Part shown: in pieces, positions 19,507 through 29,026 of the stretch
Layout: every line of letters begins with the position of its first letter
How positions within the stretch are numbered: the first letter of the stretch is position 1
Assembly: GCA_029259845.1 (NCBI GenBank)
Contig: JAJDEI010000108.1
Coordinates: 1-64,000, forward strand
Reading direction: 5' to 3'
Source: Planctomycetaceae bacterium
Lineage (GTDB): Bacteria > Planctomycetota > Planctomycetia > Planctomycetales > Planctomycetaceae
DNA length: 64,000 nucleotides
Position numbers and translations under genes: made by a program
The notes under the pieces: generated by a model
The model's database searches: none
What the model was told of the DNA's origin: nothing
What the model saw: the letters and a program-made list of their open reading frames with translations, nothing else

Positions 19507-20550
19507 TTACACCGTCGCCAACAGCGGCGCGGCGAGCGTCGTCTCGGACTCGTCGTTTTGGTACTGCCGCTTCGCTTCGAGAAACCGCTCTTCGCGGCAG
19601 AGGAATGCATCGACAATGTCCGGGTCGAAATGGGTTCCGGAATCGCCGATCAGAATGTCGCGCGCGGTCTCGTGGCCGAAGGCGTCTTTGTAGACCCTTT
19701 TGCTCGTCAGCGCGTCGTAAACATCCGCCAGCGCGGCGATGCGGCCGCACAGCGGGATGTCCTCACCGCGAAGCCCGTAGGGATATCCCGATCCGTCCAG
19801 CCGCTCGTGATGGGACAACGCGATGTCCCGCGCCATCTGCAGAAACGTCGCCTCGGGATGGTTCTGGGCGACGGCGTCCAGTGTCTCGCCACCCAGGATG
19901 GTGTGCTGCTTCATGACCTCGAATTCTTCGGGCGTGAGCCGGCCCGGCTTGAGCAGGATTCGGTCAGGGACTCCGACCTTTCCGATGTCGTGCAGCGGAC
20001 TGGTGAGATAAAGCTGGGCGACGTACTCACCATCGACAATGTCGCGGTACTCAGGACGGGTCGACAACTCCTCAGCAAGAATGCGGCAGTATTCTCGCAT
20101 CCGCTCCAGGTGGGCACCCGTTTCCTCATCGCGCGACTCGGCCAGTTTGGCGAGCGCGAAGATCATCATATCGCGGCTCTCCAGCGACAGAATCCGCTCG
20201 CCGACTTTCAGCCGCACGCTCAGCTCCTCCGGCTGAAACGGCTTCGTCAGGTAGTCGTCCGCACCCGCTTCCAAACCGCGGACGACGTTCTCGACACCTG
20301 AGAGCGACGTGAGCACGATCACGTAAACGTAACCGCCGGTCGGGCGGCTGCGAATCTTGCGGCACAGGTCGATGCCCGACATGCCGGGCATCTCCCAGTC
20401 CGTCACGACCAAACGGAAGTCGCCCGTACGAATGTATTCGAAGGCTTCTTCACCGTTCTCGGCGACAGTGGCCTCGTAGCCGAAGGTTTCGACGGCACTG
20501 GCCAGCATCTGGGCGGTGATCCAATCGTCATCGACGACGAGAACGCGCAT
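19507..20550 (-). CDS. Response regulator with HD-GYP domain (cyclic di-GMP phosphodiesterase)
   Basis: The protein has 347 residues. An N-terminal receiver domain (about 1-118) has the acidic pocket VVDDDW, phosphoacceptor Asp51 in VVTDWEMPGMSG, and the conserved Lys in YLTKPFQPEE. The HD-GYP domain has ETGAHLERM, SPLHDIGKVGVPD, MKQHTILGGE, LSHHERLDGSGYPYGL and AALADVYDALTSKR. The full set of metal ligands and the GYP motif is present, so cyclic di-GMP hydrolysis is expected. It lies downstream of and in the same direction as a free Hpt gene (gap 141 bp), and is a natural output of a relay from the giant hybrid kinase. Confidence 0.95.
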   Translation of the reverse strand: MRVLVVDDDWITAQMLASAVETFGYEATVAENGEEAFEYIRTGDFRLVVTDWEMPGMSGIDLCRKIRSRPTGGYVYVIVLTSLSGVENVVRGLEAGADDYLTKPFQPEELSVRLKVGERILSLESRDMMIFALAKLAESRDEETGAHLERMREYCRILAEELSTRPEYRDIVDGEYVAQLYLTSPLHDIGKVGVPDRILLKPGRLTPEEFEVMKQHTILGGETLDAVAQNHPEATFLQMARDIALSHHERLDGSGYPYGLRGEDIPLCGRIAALADVYDALTSKRVYKDAFGHETARDILIGDSGTHFDPDIVDAFLCREERFLEAKRQYQNDESETTLAAPLLATV

Positions 20551-20691
20551 GGTTTCTCTCTCTGATTGGAGGGCAAACAGCCCGCAGAACGTGTTGGTCT
20601 GTCACTGCCGCGTCGGCGATATGAAAAATCAGCCGGTGTTCCCGCATCCGCTCGGCGGACACAGCCGTGGCACCCGGCTCTCAAGGGACTA

Positions 20692-21066
20692 TTAACCGGG
20701 TTGCGTGAACCGCGGGACGCCGTCAAAGAAGCGTTGGACTTCTCCGAGAAAATCGGACATGAGGCCGGACGGGTCCGCCGCGTCGCCACTGCGGGCGTAG
20801 GCTTCGAGGGCGGCTGCGGTTTCTGCCAGCCCCTCGGCGGCAACCGTCGCTGCAGAACCCTTCACCCGGTGGGCGACCTGCACGAGTTCTGCGCGGTCGT
20901 CGCTGTCGACGCACTGCTGCACGCTGTCGACGTCCGCTTGCAGCTTTTGCTCAAAGCGAACGAGGCAACGCTCGGCCAACTCCAGGTTGCCCATGCAGCG
21001 GTCAAGCAACTGCTGCATGTTGAGCACCTGAGTGGAACGGCTCGTTTCCGCTGTCAATGTTGTCAT
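20692..21066 (-). CDS. Hpt (histidine phosphotransfer) domain protein
   Basis: This 124-residue, all-helical protein carries the Hpt signature AHRVKGSAATVAAEGL, with phospho-accepting His66. The preceding helices LLDRCMGNLELAERCLVRF are typical of the family. It has no other domain, so it is a free-standing phosphotransfer protein that shuttles phosphate between receiver domains. It is transcribed in the direction of the REC-HD-GYP gene and probably forms an operon with it. The upstream hybrid kinase with two receivers lacks its own Hpt domain, which makes this protein a plausible relay partner. Confidence 0.92.
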   Translation of the reverse strand: MTTLTAETSRSTQVLNMQQLLDRCMGNLELAERCLVRFEQKLQADVDSVQQCVDSDDRAELVQVAHRVKGSAATVAAEGLAETAAALEAYARSGDAADPSGLMSDFLGEVQRFFDGVPRFTQPG

Positions 21067-21565
21067 AGTGTCTCAGTCCTCATCACCTACATGACGGACG
21101 ACCGGCCACGCAAGAAGCCACTCTGCTTCTCGACGATGCGCTTCAACCCTAGCTCACACACAGCGAGCCGCCGGACCGATCTTCGTATTTGCACGCAGAG
21201 TGAGCAGATTCGCTTGTGAATTAACGCCCGGTACTGTTGCAGGACGCACGATCCCGAGAACCGTCACTCGGCACGCTCTCGACGTTGACGAGAACGGGTG
21301 GCCCGCCGATCCCCGCGATCCCGTTGAGACGACCAGACCCGCCCGCTCCGATTGAGGCTCGGCGGGAGCCTCTCCCTCCCTTTGGGCTCCAAAATCCAGG
21401 GGGCGAGTTTCCAGACAGACACCCAGCCAGGGGCCGGCCCGGGATTGCCATTAGTCAAAATAATATATTTGACTAATCAAAATATTTGGTTACCCTGACA
21501 GGACCATCAGCGTATTCTGGTCAAAGATCGGTGTTGGCAAATCAACCTAAGGAGACTGTCCCGGC
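21067..21565. other. Intergenic region with AT-rich inverted repeat
   Basis: About 500 bp between the divergent Hpt and DUF1559 genes. No gene is supported. It contains a GGGCCGGCCC palindrome (21431-21440) and, just after it, an abrupt AT-rich block with an inverted repeat annotated at 21451-21476. The promoters for both flanking genes must lie here. Confidence 0.4.
21451..21476. promoter_or_regulatory. AT-rich inverted repeat upstream of DUF1559 gene, possible operator
   Basis: The arms TTAGTCAAA (21451-21459) and TTTGACTAA (21468-21476) are exact reverse complements with an AT-only spacer. A further half-site ATCAAAATATTTGG follows directly. The block is strikingly AT-rich in a GC-rich genome and lies about 90 bp before the DUF1559 start, which fits an operator or a promoter region. 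The bound regulator is unknown. Confidence 0.4.
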
Positions 21566-22606
21566 ATGCCATCCATCACTCATCGCCGAAAGTATCTGCC
21601 ATCGCGTGGTTTCACGTTGATCGAACTGTTGGTCGTGATTGCGATCATCGCGATTCTCATTGCGCTGCTGCTGCCCGCCGTGCAGCAAGCCCGCGAGGCG
21701 GCTCGTCGGATTTCGTGTCGGAACAACCTGCGTCAGTTCGGCCTGGCGTTGCACAACTATCTCGACACGTACTCCACATTCCCGCCAAGCTATTGTGCGG
21801 TTCCGGGCGTGACGACGAGCGTCGGTGGCCAATGGTCGGCGCGTGCGCGGGTCCTACCGTTCGTCGAACAGGGGAATCTCCAGAATCTGATCGATTGGGG
21901 GACTGCCTACAGCCAGCAACTCGCTGTGGCGACGACGCGGGTCTCGACGTTCCTGTGCCCCAGCGAAATCCACGACCAGGTTCGCGTGAACTCTTCGGGC
22001 GTTCCCCGCGATTATCCCGCCAACTACACGATCAACATGGGCACGTGGAAGATCTGGGATCCCCAGGACGGGACGGGCGGCGACGGTTCGTTCCACCCCA
22101 ACAGCAGATTCACCGTCGCTCATTTCACTGACGGAACCAGCAACACATTGATGGCGGCTGAGGTCAAAGCCTACACCTCGTATCTTCGCAACACGAACGA
22201 GGACCCCGGCCCGACGGTGCCCGGCTCACCCGACTTCGCCGCACCTTTCACCGCAGCAGGCGGAGACGTCAACATGGGACCGCGTCTGATGGACAACACC
22301 GGCCAAACCGAGTGGGCGGACGGCCTCAGCCAGCAAGGCGGGTTTACGACCACGTTCCCGCCGAACACGTTTGTCCCCTACCTGTTCAACGGGGAAACGT
22401 ACGACATCGACTACGTTTCCTATCGCGAAGGAACACATGCCACCCGCGTCGCGTATGGGGCGATCACCGTCCGAAGTTACCATCCGGGCATCGTCCATGC
22501 GGGATTGATGGATGGGTCGGTGCGCGCGGTCAGCGAAAACATCGATTCACAGCTCTGGCGGAAGCTGGGAACGCGAAACGGGGGAGAGGTTACGTCCGAA
22601 TACTAG
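21566..22606 (+). CDS. DUF1559 domain-containing protein with pilin-like N-terminus
   Basis: This 346-residue protein has the planctomycete hallmark: a prepilin-type cleavage/methylation site [19 protein letters not shown] (residues about 15-33), then [14 protein letters not shown] and [19 protein letters not shown]. The large C-terminal DUF1559 domain ends with the family-typical [21 protein letters not shown]. An AAGGAG ribosome binding site lies about 12 bp before the ATG. Such proteins occur in many copies per genome. They are probably processed like type II secretion pseudopilins and placed in the cell envelope, but function is not established. It is a single gene, divergent from the Hpt gene. 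Confidence 0.95.
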   Translation: MPSITHRRKYLPSRGFTLIELLVVIAIIAILIALLLPAVQQAREAARRISCRNNLRQFGLALHNYLDTYSTFPPSYCAVPGVTTSVGGQWSARARVLPFVEQGNLQNLIDWGTAYSQQLAVATTRVSTFLCPSEIHDQVRVNSSGVPRDYPANYTINMGTWKIWDPQDGTGGDGSFHPNSRFTVAHFTDGTSNTLMAAEVKAYTSYLRNTNEDPGPTVPGSPDFAAPFTAAGGDVNMGPRLMDNTGQTEWADGLSQQGGFTTTFPPNTFVPYLFNGETYDIDYVSYREGTHATRVAYGAITVRSYHPGIVHAGLMDGSVRAVSENIDSQLWRKLGTRNGGEVTSEY

Positions 22607-22658
22607 GCCCCCGACGATCAGGCCCCGCCGTGACGGAGAAACCGCGATTCCAGCACGC

Positions 22659-23021
22659 TCACCCTTCCCACTGCTCGACGATCTTGTTCTGTTCGTCGAG
22701 GACGGCGATGCGGGGTTTGATCGTGGAGGCTTCCTGCGGGTCGGCGAAGGCGAAGGCGAGCACAATGATGCGGTCGCCCGGTTGGGCGAGCCGCGCCATG
22801 GCACCGTTGAGCTGCATCGCGCCGCTGCCCGGCTCGCATTGGATGACGTACGTTTCTGCGCGTTGACCGGTCGCACAGTTGCCGATGAGTACCTGCTCAT
22901 AGGGCACGAGGCCGGCCGCTTCCATCAGGTCAGAAGCGATGCCAATACTGCCATGATAGGCCAGATCGGTCTGCGTGACCGTCGCCATATGCAGCTTGGA
23001 TTTGAGAACACGAATCAGCAT
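22659..23021 (-). CDS. panD: Aspartate 1-decarboxylase
   Basis: This 120-residue protoenzyme makes beta-alanine for pantothenate and coenzyme A synthesis. Visible features are the N-terminal VLKSKLH, the self-cleavage site G24-S25 in YHGSIGI that generates the pyruvoyl group, NCATGQRAETYVI, NGAMARLAQPGD and the final strand region. Length and order match bacterial PanD. It is a single gene, convergent with the DUF1559 gene, 52 bp apart. No other pantothenate genes are nearby. Confidence 0.95.
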   Translation of the reverse strand: MLIRVLKSKLHMATVTQTDLAYHGSIGIASDLMEAAGLVPYEQVLIGNCATGQRAETYVIQCEPGSGAMQLNGAMARLAQPGDRIIVLAFAFADPQEASTIKPRIAVLDEQNKIVEQWEG

Positions 23022-23288
23022 GGAACCTCGGCTATTCAGGAGCCCTCACGGGGCATTGTTCGCGGAGTGGCCCGGAAGGTCAACCAGTTGCCAGTGTAGC
23101 AGGCGCGGCCCCGCGCATCCATTTCTGTGACAGGTTTTCACCCGGCCGCAATGTCACTTTGCGACCGTGCGGGTCCCCGATTGGCCGGTTCGTGACCGAT
23201 GCCGCTTGCGGATTAGCACGGCCTCTGGGGACCTACGGGGCCTTGCGAAACCGCAAGCGTCGCTAAGTATTCTCGCCAGTTTCGGGGA

Positions 23289-24752
23289 TCAACTGGCTGA
23301 GGGCTTCTCGGCGGCAGCCTCTTCGCGTTTCGACCATCCGTAGAACAGAGCGGCGAGCGTCAGACACGTCGCGCAAACCGTGAAGATGACCGCGTTCGGC
23401 GTGCGGCTCGTCCACTCCTCAACGGACACCCACGGCCAGGGATATTGGAAGAACGCGAAATTCAGCCAGAAGTACATCGACGTTGCCAGCAGCAGCGACC
23501 AGCGTGCAAACGGCCTTGCTCCTTCGCCGAACAGACCCCGACGTGCCAGCAGAAGCGCCAGGAGTGTCGCGAGCGTCAAGGGCAGCACGATATAGGCCAA
23601 TACGCCGTACAACACCGGCAGATCCGGGGGCTGTTGATTGAAACAGAGTTGCCGCACGGTCTTGCCGGCAATCGGCACCACCAGGATGGGCAGCGTCATC
23701 AGGTACGGCCAGTAACGGCCCGCCAGCACTGCCGTCACCGGGATGAGCACCATCGTCAACGAGTGGCTCATGAAGATGTTCAGCAACTGCGACTGGAAGG
23801 GCACGCCAAACTCGTGACTGACAAGTACGACCACATGCACGGCGACCAGTGCCCACTCCGCTGCCGGTGTGATTTCAACCGTGTCCGCGTCCTCCTTCGG
23901 GCCGATGAGATGGCGATTGAGCCCGACGCCCAGCGCGAGCACGCCCCCCCACACGGCGCCGAACGTCGTTTCCATCATGTTCCACCAGTTAATCTGCGGC
24001 GGCAGGTGCTCGAAGATGCCGCGCTGGTAGAACTCCGGGTTCCAGGCATGGGAGGCTTGAATGCATTGGCCCCCCGGGAAGCCGAGCGCCCCACCGAGCA
24101 TGCCCCAAAACGCGAGCCGCAGCGCGAGCCGGTCGTCCTTCGCCACACCGACATAAAGAACCAGACCAGTCAGGGCCATGTACAGGCCGCCCCAGCATTC
24201 GAACCGAGGTTTGACGTCGCCGTCCGGTTCGAAGATCCAGTTGTCTGAGAAGTACAGAGACGGCAACACCCGATGCTCGGGATCGTACGGGGAGTTGATC
24301 ACCGCCACGCCGACGAAGAACAGAAACACCATCACCAGCAGCAGCAGGATGACTTCGAGGGGCCGATAACGGACGCGGCTCAAGCCCATGCCGAAAAACG
24401 TGCCGCAGAATCCGATCCAGATGCTGCCCTTGATCGCCAGTCCCAGCAGCCCCCACCGCAGCGCGTCCCAATGGCCGATCAGCGGCGCGTCGTGTGTCAA
24501 ACCGACCGTCGAGCCGTACGTCATGCTCCCGCCGATCGACACGCCCAGTGCACACAGTGCGGCAGCGCGGGCGCCGCTCAGCGATGAGAGATGCGACCCG
24601 AATAGAAAAACCGTCACCAGTCCGAACAGCACGCCGGCGATCATCGCCCCGGTCTCATGCCCGTACTGCCCGCGAATCCCCCACCCCATTCCCGCCGCCA
24701 TCGCTCCCAGAATCACGGCCATCCAAACAGGTGCAGAGCGGTTTTCGGACAT
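23289..24752 (-). CDS. Polytopic membrane protein of unknown function
   Basis: This protein of about 487 residues starts at the ATG at 24752; the frame extends upstream with a TTG only. About 12 hydrophobic segments are spread along the whole length, with glycine-rich early helices (GAMAAGMGWGIRGQYGHETG) and a loop motif GGALGFPGGQCIQASHAWNP. A short charged loop lies near the middle (GPKEDADTVEI). The GWGIRGQYGHETGA motif looks conserved and may line a channel or active site, but I do not recognise the family. A transporter or membrane enzyme role is possible. Confidence 0.7.
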   Translation of the reverse strand: MSENRSAPVWMAVILGAMAAGMGWGIRGQYGHETGAMIAGVLFGLVTVFLFGSHLSSLSGARAAALCALGVSIGGSMTYGSTVGLTHDAPLIGHWDALRWGLLGLAIKGSIWIGFCGTFFGMGLSRVRYRPLEVILLLLVMVFLFFVGVAVINSPYDPEHRVLPSLYFSDNWIFEPDGDVKPRFECWGGLYMALTGLVLYVGVAKDDRLALRLAFWGMLGGALGFPGGQCIQASHAWNPEFYQRGIFEHLPPQINWWNMMETTFGAVWGGVLALGVGLNRHLIGPKEDADTVEITPAAEWALVAVHVVVLVSHEFGVPFQSQLLNIFMSHSLTMVLIPVTAVLAGRYWPYLMTLPILVVPIAGKTVRQLCFNQQPPDLPVLYGVLAYIVLPLTLATLLALLLARRGLFGEGARPFARWSLLLATSMYFWLNFAFFQYPWPWVSVEEWTSRTPNAVIFTVCATCLTLAALFYGWSKREEAAAEKPSAS

Positions 24753-25391
24753 GATGCGGGCCGAGAAGTTGCAGGGAAGCAAAGGCGTTCACAGGTCGAG
24801 GCGAGGCACATTTGGGATCACGGCCCGGAGCCTGGCAACGGAGGGTGGCTTCTGTCCGGACGATCCCTTAAACGAAGCCTGACAAAGCACTGGCCTCGAC
24901 TTGATCCCGACTCTGACAGACGCTCGAAGCATCGTCAAGCGCCAAGGCAGAGTCGTTTGAGTTCCCCGCTTACGGCACGATTTGCCGGAGAGGCGAGGAG
25001 GGGATCGTGGGCTGGAGCCAGGGCAGCGTCCTTTTCTCCGAATCGCCGCGACCACATCCCGGCAAGGGTTCGCCCACACACTCCTCCGTCGAAGTTGGGC
25101 CGTCCCGGTCGGTGAGACGGGAGCGTTGATTGAACGCACCGGGTGGGACGCAAGAGTAAGCGTTCACAGGGCGGGTGCCTGACCCCGAATCATCCGTGCG
25201 AGAGTCGCCCGATCTCTGAACTGTTGTGACGCAAAACCTTCATGTTATTACGATGCCAAGGAATGACGACGCGCGGCGTCAGAAGTAAGATTTACATTCG
25301 CGCAAGTGCGAAAAGGATTGGTTTTGTCGGATGCTCCGTGTGCAGACCATTGTTGATTTCCACGTTTCAGAACACATGAGGAGGCTTTGGG
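24753..25391. other. Intergenic region, no supportable gene
   Basis: About 640 bp between divergent genes. Short overlapping frames on both strands have Arg/Pro-rich shadow-type composition and no recognised domain. The last 150 bp before 25392 are more AT-rich and probably carry the promoter of the second DUF1559 operon. Its Shine-Dalgarno GAGGAGG is clear. Confidence 0.4.
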
Positions 25392-26477
25392 ATGGCCAGT
25401 TTACGAAAACAGCGGGGATTCACCCTGATCGAACTGTTGGTGGTAATCGCGATTATCGCAATTCTGATCGCATTGCTGCTCCCGGCGGTTCAACAAGCCC
25501 GGGAAGCGGCTCGGCGGACGCAATGCAAGAATAACATGAAGCAGCTCGCCTTGGCGCTGCATAACTACCACGACACGTTTCTTACCTTCCCCTCAGGCGG
25601 GGTTGTGTATGGCGAGTGGAACGCGAATGTTTCCGGTTCTGCGATGTACGATTCCAATACCGCGCCTTGCCCGTGCAGCAGCCTGAGCGGCAATGACGGC
25701 GAGGCGAACGGCCTGCCCTGGTCGGTGATGATCTTGCCCTACATCGAAGATGGCAATCGGTACCAACTGTTTGACCCCACCCAAAACCCTGCCAACAGTC
25801 ATGGAACCCACAGCATCGGGAACGAAGGCGGTCCTCCGAGCGATCCGACCAATACGGCCGGTTATCTCAATATGCCGCAATGGCTGCTGCAAAACTCGAA
25901 GTTCCAGTGTCCCTCCGATCCCGGCTCGTCCGACGGTGTGAACAACAGCAACTACATGGGTGTCCAAGGGGGCGGGGCTCCCGGGAGCCCGGAGGCGACG
26001 TTCTGCGTCGGCAGCGGTAGCAAGATCGATCACCGGATCATGCAAAACGGATGTTTGTTCTGGAACTCGAAGATTGACATCGGTAAAATCAGCGACGGGA
26101 CAAGCAACACGTATCTTCTCGGCGAGTCGAAGTACATGATTACGCCGGCGGGAAGTCGTAACACGACCCGGGCCGGCTGGGCCTCCTCCATTCGGACTGA
26201 CACGTCATGTCACCCGGTCACCTTGGTCGGTGCCGTGTTGCAGACCAATTCTGCACCGGACAGTGGCTCAAAGCGAGGGGGCTGGGTTGCCGCAGCGCCT
26301 TCGAGCCCGCGAGACGCGCGGCTGATCTCCTCGTCGATGTTCGGCAGTGAGCATACCGGTGGTGCTCACGTGGCCTTAGCCGACGGTTCGGTGCGATTCA
26401 TCAGTGAGAACATGGCGATTGCCACTCACTGGGCGCTTGGTGCACGAGACGACGGAAACGTGATTGGAGAATTCTGA
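25392..26477 (+). CDS. DUF1559 domain-containing protein with pilin-like N-terminus
   Basis: This 361-residue paralogue of the protein at 21566 has the prepilin site [20 protein letters not shown] (about residues 8-27), [14 protein letters not shown], and [19 protein letters not shown]. The DUF1559 domain ends with [29 protein letters not shown] ribosome binding site lies just upstream. Its stop codon overlaps the start of the next gene (TGATG), a small lipoprotein, so the two are translationally coupled. This pairing is common for DUF1559 genes. Confidence 0.95.
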   Translation: MASLRKQRGFTLIELLVVIAIIAILIALLLPAVQQAREAARRTQCKNNMKQLALALHNYHDTFLTFPSGGVVYGEWNANVSGSAMYDSNTAPCPCSSLSGNDGEANGLPWSVMILPYIEDGNRYQLFDPTQNPANSHGTHSIGNEGGPPSDPTNTAGYLNMPQWLLQNSKFQCPSDPGSSDGVNNSNYMGVQGGGAPGSPEATFCVGSGSKIDHRIMQNGCLFWNSKIDIGKISDGTSNTYLLGESKYMITPAGSRNTTRAGWASSIRTDTSCHPVTLVGAVLQTNSAPDSGSKRGGWVAAAPSSPRDARLISSSMFGSEHTGGAHVALADGSVRFISENMAIATHWALGARDDGNVIGEF

Positions 26478-26917
26478 TGGAGCGGCTCCCACAGTTCCCA
26501 ACGCCACTTCTGGTTGTGGCGGTAAGCCTGATGCTCGCAATGCCCTGGGGGTGTTCCGGGGAGCAGGATGGCCCCCAGCGGTTCCCCCTCAAGGGGAAAG
26601 CGAGCGTGGATGGCGTCCCCATTCTCGAAGGGATGATCGCCTTGTCTCCGGACGACAAGAAAGGCAACGCTGGTCCCGGATCGACGATCATGATCGACTT
26701 GGGTGAGTACTCGATCGACCAGGCGCATGGCATCGTGGGGGGGCCTTACCGTGCCCAATTCAGCATCTATCGGGTCGGGGAAGTCACGGACGAAGCGGCT
26801 AGGGTTGACGACGACGATGACGACGGTCCGGTCGCGGGAGTGGCGTTTAAGCCATACCACAAGTCGATTGAAGTCGATCTTCCTGCGGAAGGTGGTACGT
26901 ACGACTTTGAACTATAA
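26477..26917 (+). CDS. Small lipoprotein, transthyretin-like partner of DUF1559 protein
   Basis: This 146-residue protein has a signal peptide ending in the lipobox LAMPWGC (about residues 20-26). The mature part contains KGKASVDGVPILEGMIAL and a segment of extended strands. These resemble the carboxypeptidase-regulatory or transthyretin-like lipoproteins that typically follow DUF1559 genes in planctomycetes. An acidic DDDDDDG run lies near residue 113. Its ATG overlaps the DUF1559 stop codon. A periplasmic or envelope location is inferred. Confidence 0.75.
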   Translation: MERLPQFPTPLLVVAVSLMLAMPWGCSGEQDGPQRFPLKGKASVDGVPILEGMIALSPDDKKGNAGPGSTIMIDLGEYSIDQAHGIVGGPYRAQFSIYRVGEVTDEAARVDDDDDDGPVAGVAFKPYHKSIEVDLPAEGGTYDFEL

Positions 26918-26930
26918 GTTTTGAGGGTCT

Positions 26931-26946
26931 GGCCGTTTCGACGGCC
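26931..26946 (+). terminator. TTCG-loop hairpin, possible terminator
   Basis: GGCCGT and ACGGCC form a perfect six-base stem around a TTCG tetraloop, 14 nt after the lipoprotein stop codon. There is no following T-tract, so efficient intrinsic termination is uncertain. The stable UUCG loop and position still suggest a transcript end or 3' stabiliser. Confidence 0.4.
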
Positions 26947-27115
26947 GCAACCTCTCGACGATCGACGGTTTGTGCAGGTGTGTTCACGTCATTCGCGATG
27001 AATGGCGTGAGATACCTGCCTTTCTGTCGTGGGCGGAAACGGTCGCGTTTCTCGTGCTGCGTGACTTTGTGGTGATTCATCTGGGTCCAATTAGTTCTTT
27101 CGCGGGGTAAGCTCC

Positions 27116-28708
27116 ATGGTCCGTCACGATTCGAGCATGGTTCCGTTTGGACCCACTCGCCGCCAATTCCTGTCATCGGCGACAGCGGCCTCGTTGTGGC
27201 CGTTCCTCGATTTCCGGATCGGAGAAGCGGCGGACCGACGTGAGCGGTTTTCGGGTTATCCGTTCAAGCTGGGAGTTTCCTCGGGCGATCCTGCACCGGA
27301 CGGTTTTGTGCTTTGGACGCGGCTCTGCCCGGAGCCGCCCGGTGGCGGTGGCGTACAGCCCGTGGATATCCAGGTCCAGTGGCGAGTGGCCACTGACGAA
27401 GGAATGAAGCGCATTGTTCGCAAGGGAAACGCCACCGCGGCTGTGGACTGGGCACATTCTGTGCATGTGGAAGTCGAAGGACTCGAGCCCGACCGCAGCT
27501 ACTGGTATCAATTCAAGGTCGGGATGGACGTCAGCCCGGTGGGACGAACGCGCACGGCACCCGCGAAAGATGCGATGCTGGACAGTTTTCGCTTCGCTTT
27601 CGTCTCGTGTCAGAAGTACCAGGACGGCTACTTCACGGCTTATGAGCACATCGCCCAGGATGATCTGCGTGCCGTCGTGCATCTCGGCGATTACATCTAT
27701 GAAGGACACGGCGGCGGCGGTGACTCACCGGTCCGGAATTTCGACGGCCCGAAGCTCATGTCACTGGAGGAATATCGGAGCCGTTACGCGTTGTATCTCA
27801 CGGATCCCCACCTCCAGGCGGCCCATGCCGCCTTCCCCTGGATTGTGACGTGGGACGACCATGAGGTCGCCAACGATTACGCCGCTGCGATCTCCGAAGA
27901 CGTAACTGTCAAGCCTGAGGAATTCCTTCTGAGGCGGGCCAACGCCTATAAGGCGTACTACGAGCATCTGCCCCTGCGTCGCGGGGCGTTGCCCGTGGGC
28001 CCCGACATGCTGCTGTACCGCCGCGTTTCTTTTGGGCGGATCGCGGATTTTTCCGTCCTCGATACCAGGCAATATCGCAGCGACCAACCCTGCGAAAGCA
28101 AATACAGGACACCTTGTGAGGGCATCTACGATCCCCAAGCAACCATGCTGGGAGATACGCAGGAGAAATGGTTGTGTGACGGGCTCAGTGCGAGCCACTC
28201 CCGCTGGAACATTCTCGCCCAACAGGTCATGATGGCCCGGCCGGACTTCGTATACAAACCGCACAAGGCAGGTGAAATCATTTTCTGCATGGACAAGTGG
28301 GATGGTTACCATGTGCCACGCACACGGTTGCTCCAGTTCTTGTCCGACCACCAGATCACCAATCCTGTCGTATTGACCGGTGATGTGCACACCAATTGGG
28401 TGAGTGATTTGAAAGTCGATTTCGACCGGCCGGAGTCGCCGACGGTCGGCACCGAATTCGTGGGAACTTCGATCACCACCAAGGGCGACGGCAAACAAGC
28501 CGTCGAGATTGAGAAGGTCGTCCAAGCGGCGAACCCGTTTGTGAGATTCTTCAATGACGAGCGAGGATATGTCCGCTGTGAGCTCACCGCCGATGAATGG
28601 CGGTCCGATTACCGCACCGTGCCCTACGTCTCCCGTCCGGGTGCCCCGTGCGTGACCCGCGCGGCCTTCGTCGTCGAAAACGGCCGGCCGGGGGCCGTTC
28701 GGACGTGA
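27116..28708 (+). CDS. phoD: Alkaline phosphatase D family protein, Tat-exported
   Basis: This 530-residue protein has the twin-arginine signal TRRQFLSSATAASLW (about residues 14-28). The N-terminal fibronectin-like domain contains FKLGVSSGDPAPDGFVLWTRL. The metallophosphatase domain carries FAFVSCQKYQDGYFTAYEHI, VVHLGDYIYEGHG, TWDDHEVANDYA, VLDTRQYRSD, and VLTGDVHTNWVSDL. These are all metal-binding blocks of PhoD phosphatase/phosphodiesterases. Length is normal. It acts outside the cytoplasm on phosphate esters or teichoic-acid-like diesters. No Pho-box was identified upstream. Confidence 0.95.
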   Translation: MVRHDSSMVPFGPTRRQFLSSATAASLWPFLDFRIGEAADRRERFSGYPFKLGVSSGDPAPDGFVLWTRLCPEPPGGGGVQPVDIQVQWRVATDEGMKRIVRKGNATAAVDWAHSVHVEVEGLEPDRSYWYQFKVGMDVSPVGRTRTAPAKDAMLDSFRFAFVSCQKYQDGYFTAYEHIAQDDLRAVVHLGDYIYEGHGGGGDSPVRNFDGPKLMSLEEYRSRYALYLTDPHLQAAHAAFPWIVTWDDHEVANDYAAAISEDVTVKPEEFLLRRANAYKAYYEHLPLRRGALPVGPDMLLYRRVSFGRIADFSVLDTRQYRSDQPCESKYRTPCEGIYDPQATMLGDTQEKWLCDGLSASHSRWNILAQQVMMARPDFVYKPHKAGEIIFCMDKWDGYHVPRTRLLQFLSDHQITNPVVLTGDVHTNWVSDLKVDFDRPESPTVGTEFVGTSITTKGDGKQAVEIEKVVQAANPFVRFFNDERGYVRCELTADEWRSDYRTVPYVSRPGAPCVTRAAFVVENGRPGAVRT

Positions 28709-29026
28709 TCTTCACACTCTGGCCGGAATTCCTCATCGGTGCGAAGAAGCGGCCCTGTGACCGGAAAATGTTTGACACGCCAAAGACGGCCAGCCCGCAG
28801 CGAAGTGGCTCTTGGGGAGCACGTCCGCATTCCCACTGAGGGGCCGATGCTCTTGGCCCGCCTGCCATCGTCTTCCGATCGTCGCCAACGTCGGGGACTT
28901 GCGGACAGGGTGGGCGCAGCGGTTCCACAATCGTCTGAAACTCGCCTCACCCAGGTGGACATGGCTGCCTCGTTCGGGTCTTTTTGACGGGACGCTTCAT
29001 CTTTTGTCCAACGAATTCGTGCATCA
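28709..29026. other. Intergenic region, no supportable gene
   Basis: These 318 bp lie between phoD and the XylR-type regulator. The minus strand has a short open frame with no recognisable domain. No hairpin, tRNA or strong promoter was seen. Confidence 0.35.

Noticed and set aside
24789-25182. Short overlapping frames in the intergenic region before the second DUF1559 gene
   Set aside because: Several frames overlap on both strands, none has a domain, signal or ribosome binding site, and composition is shadow-like.
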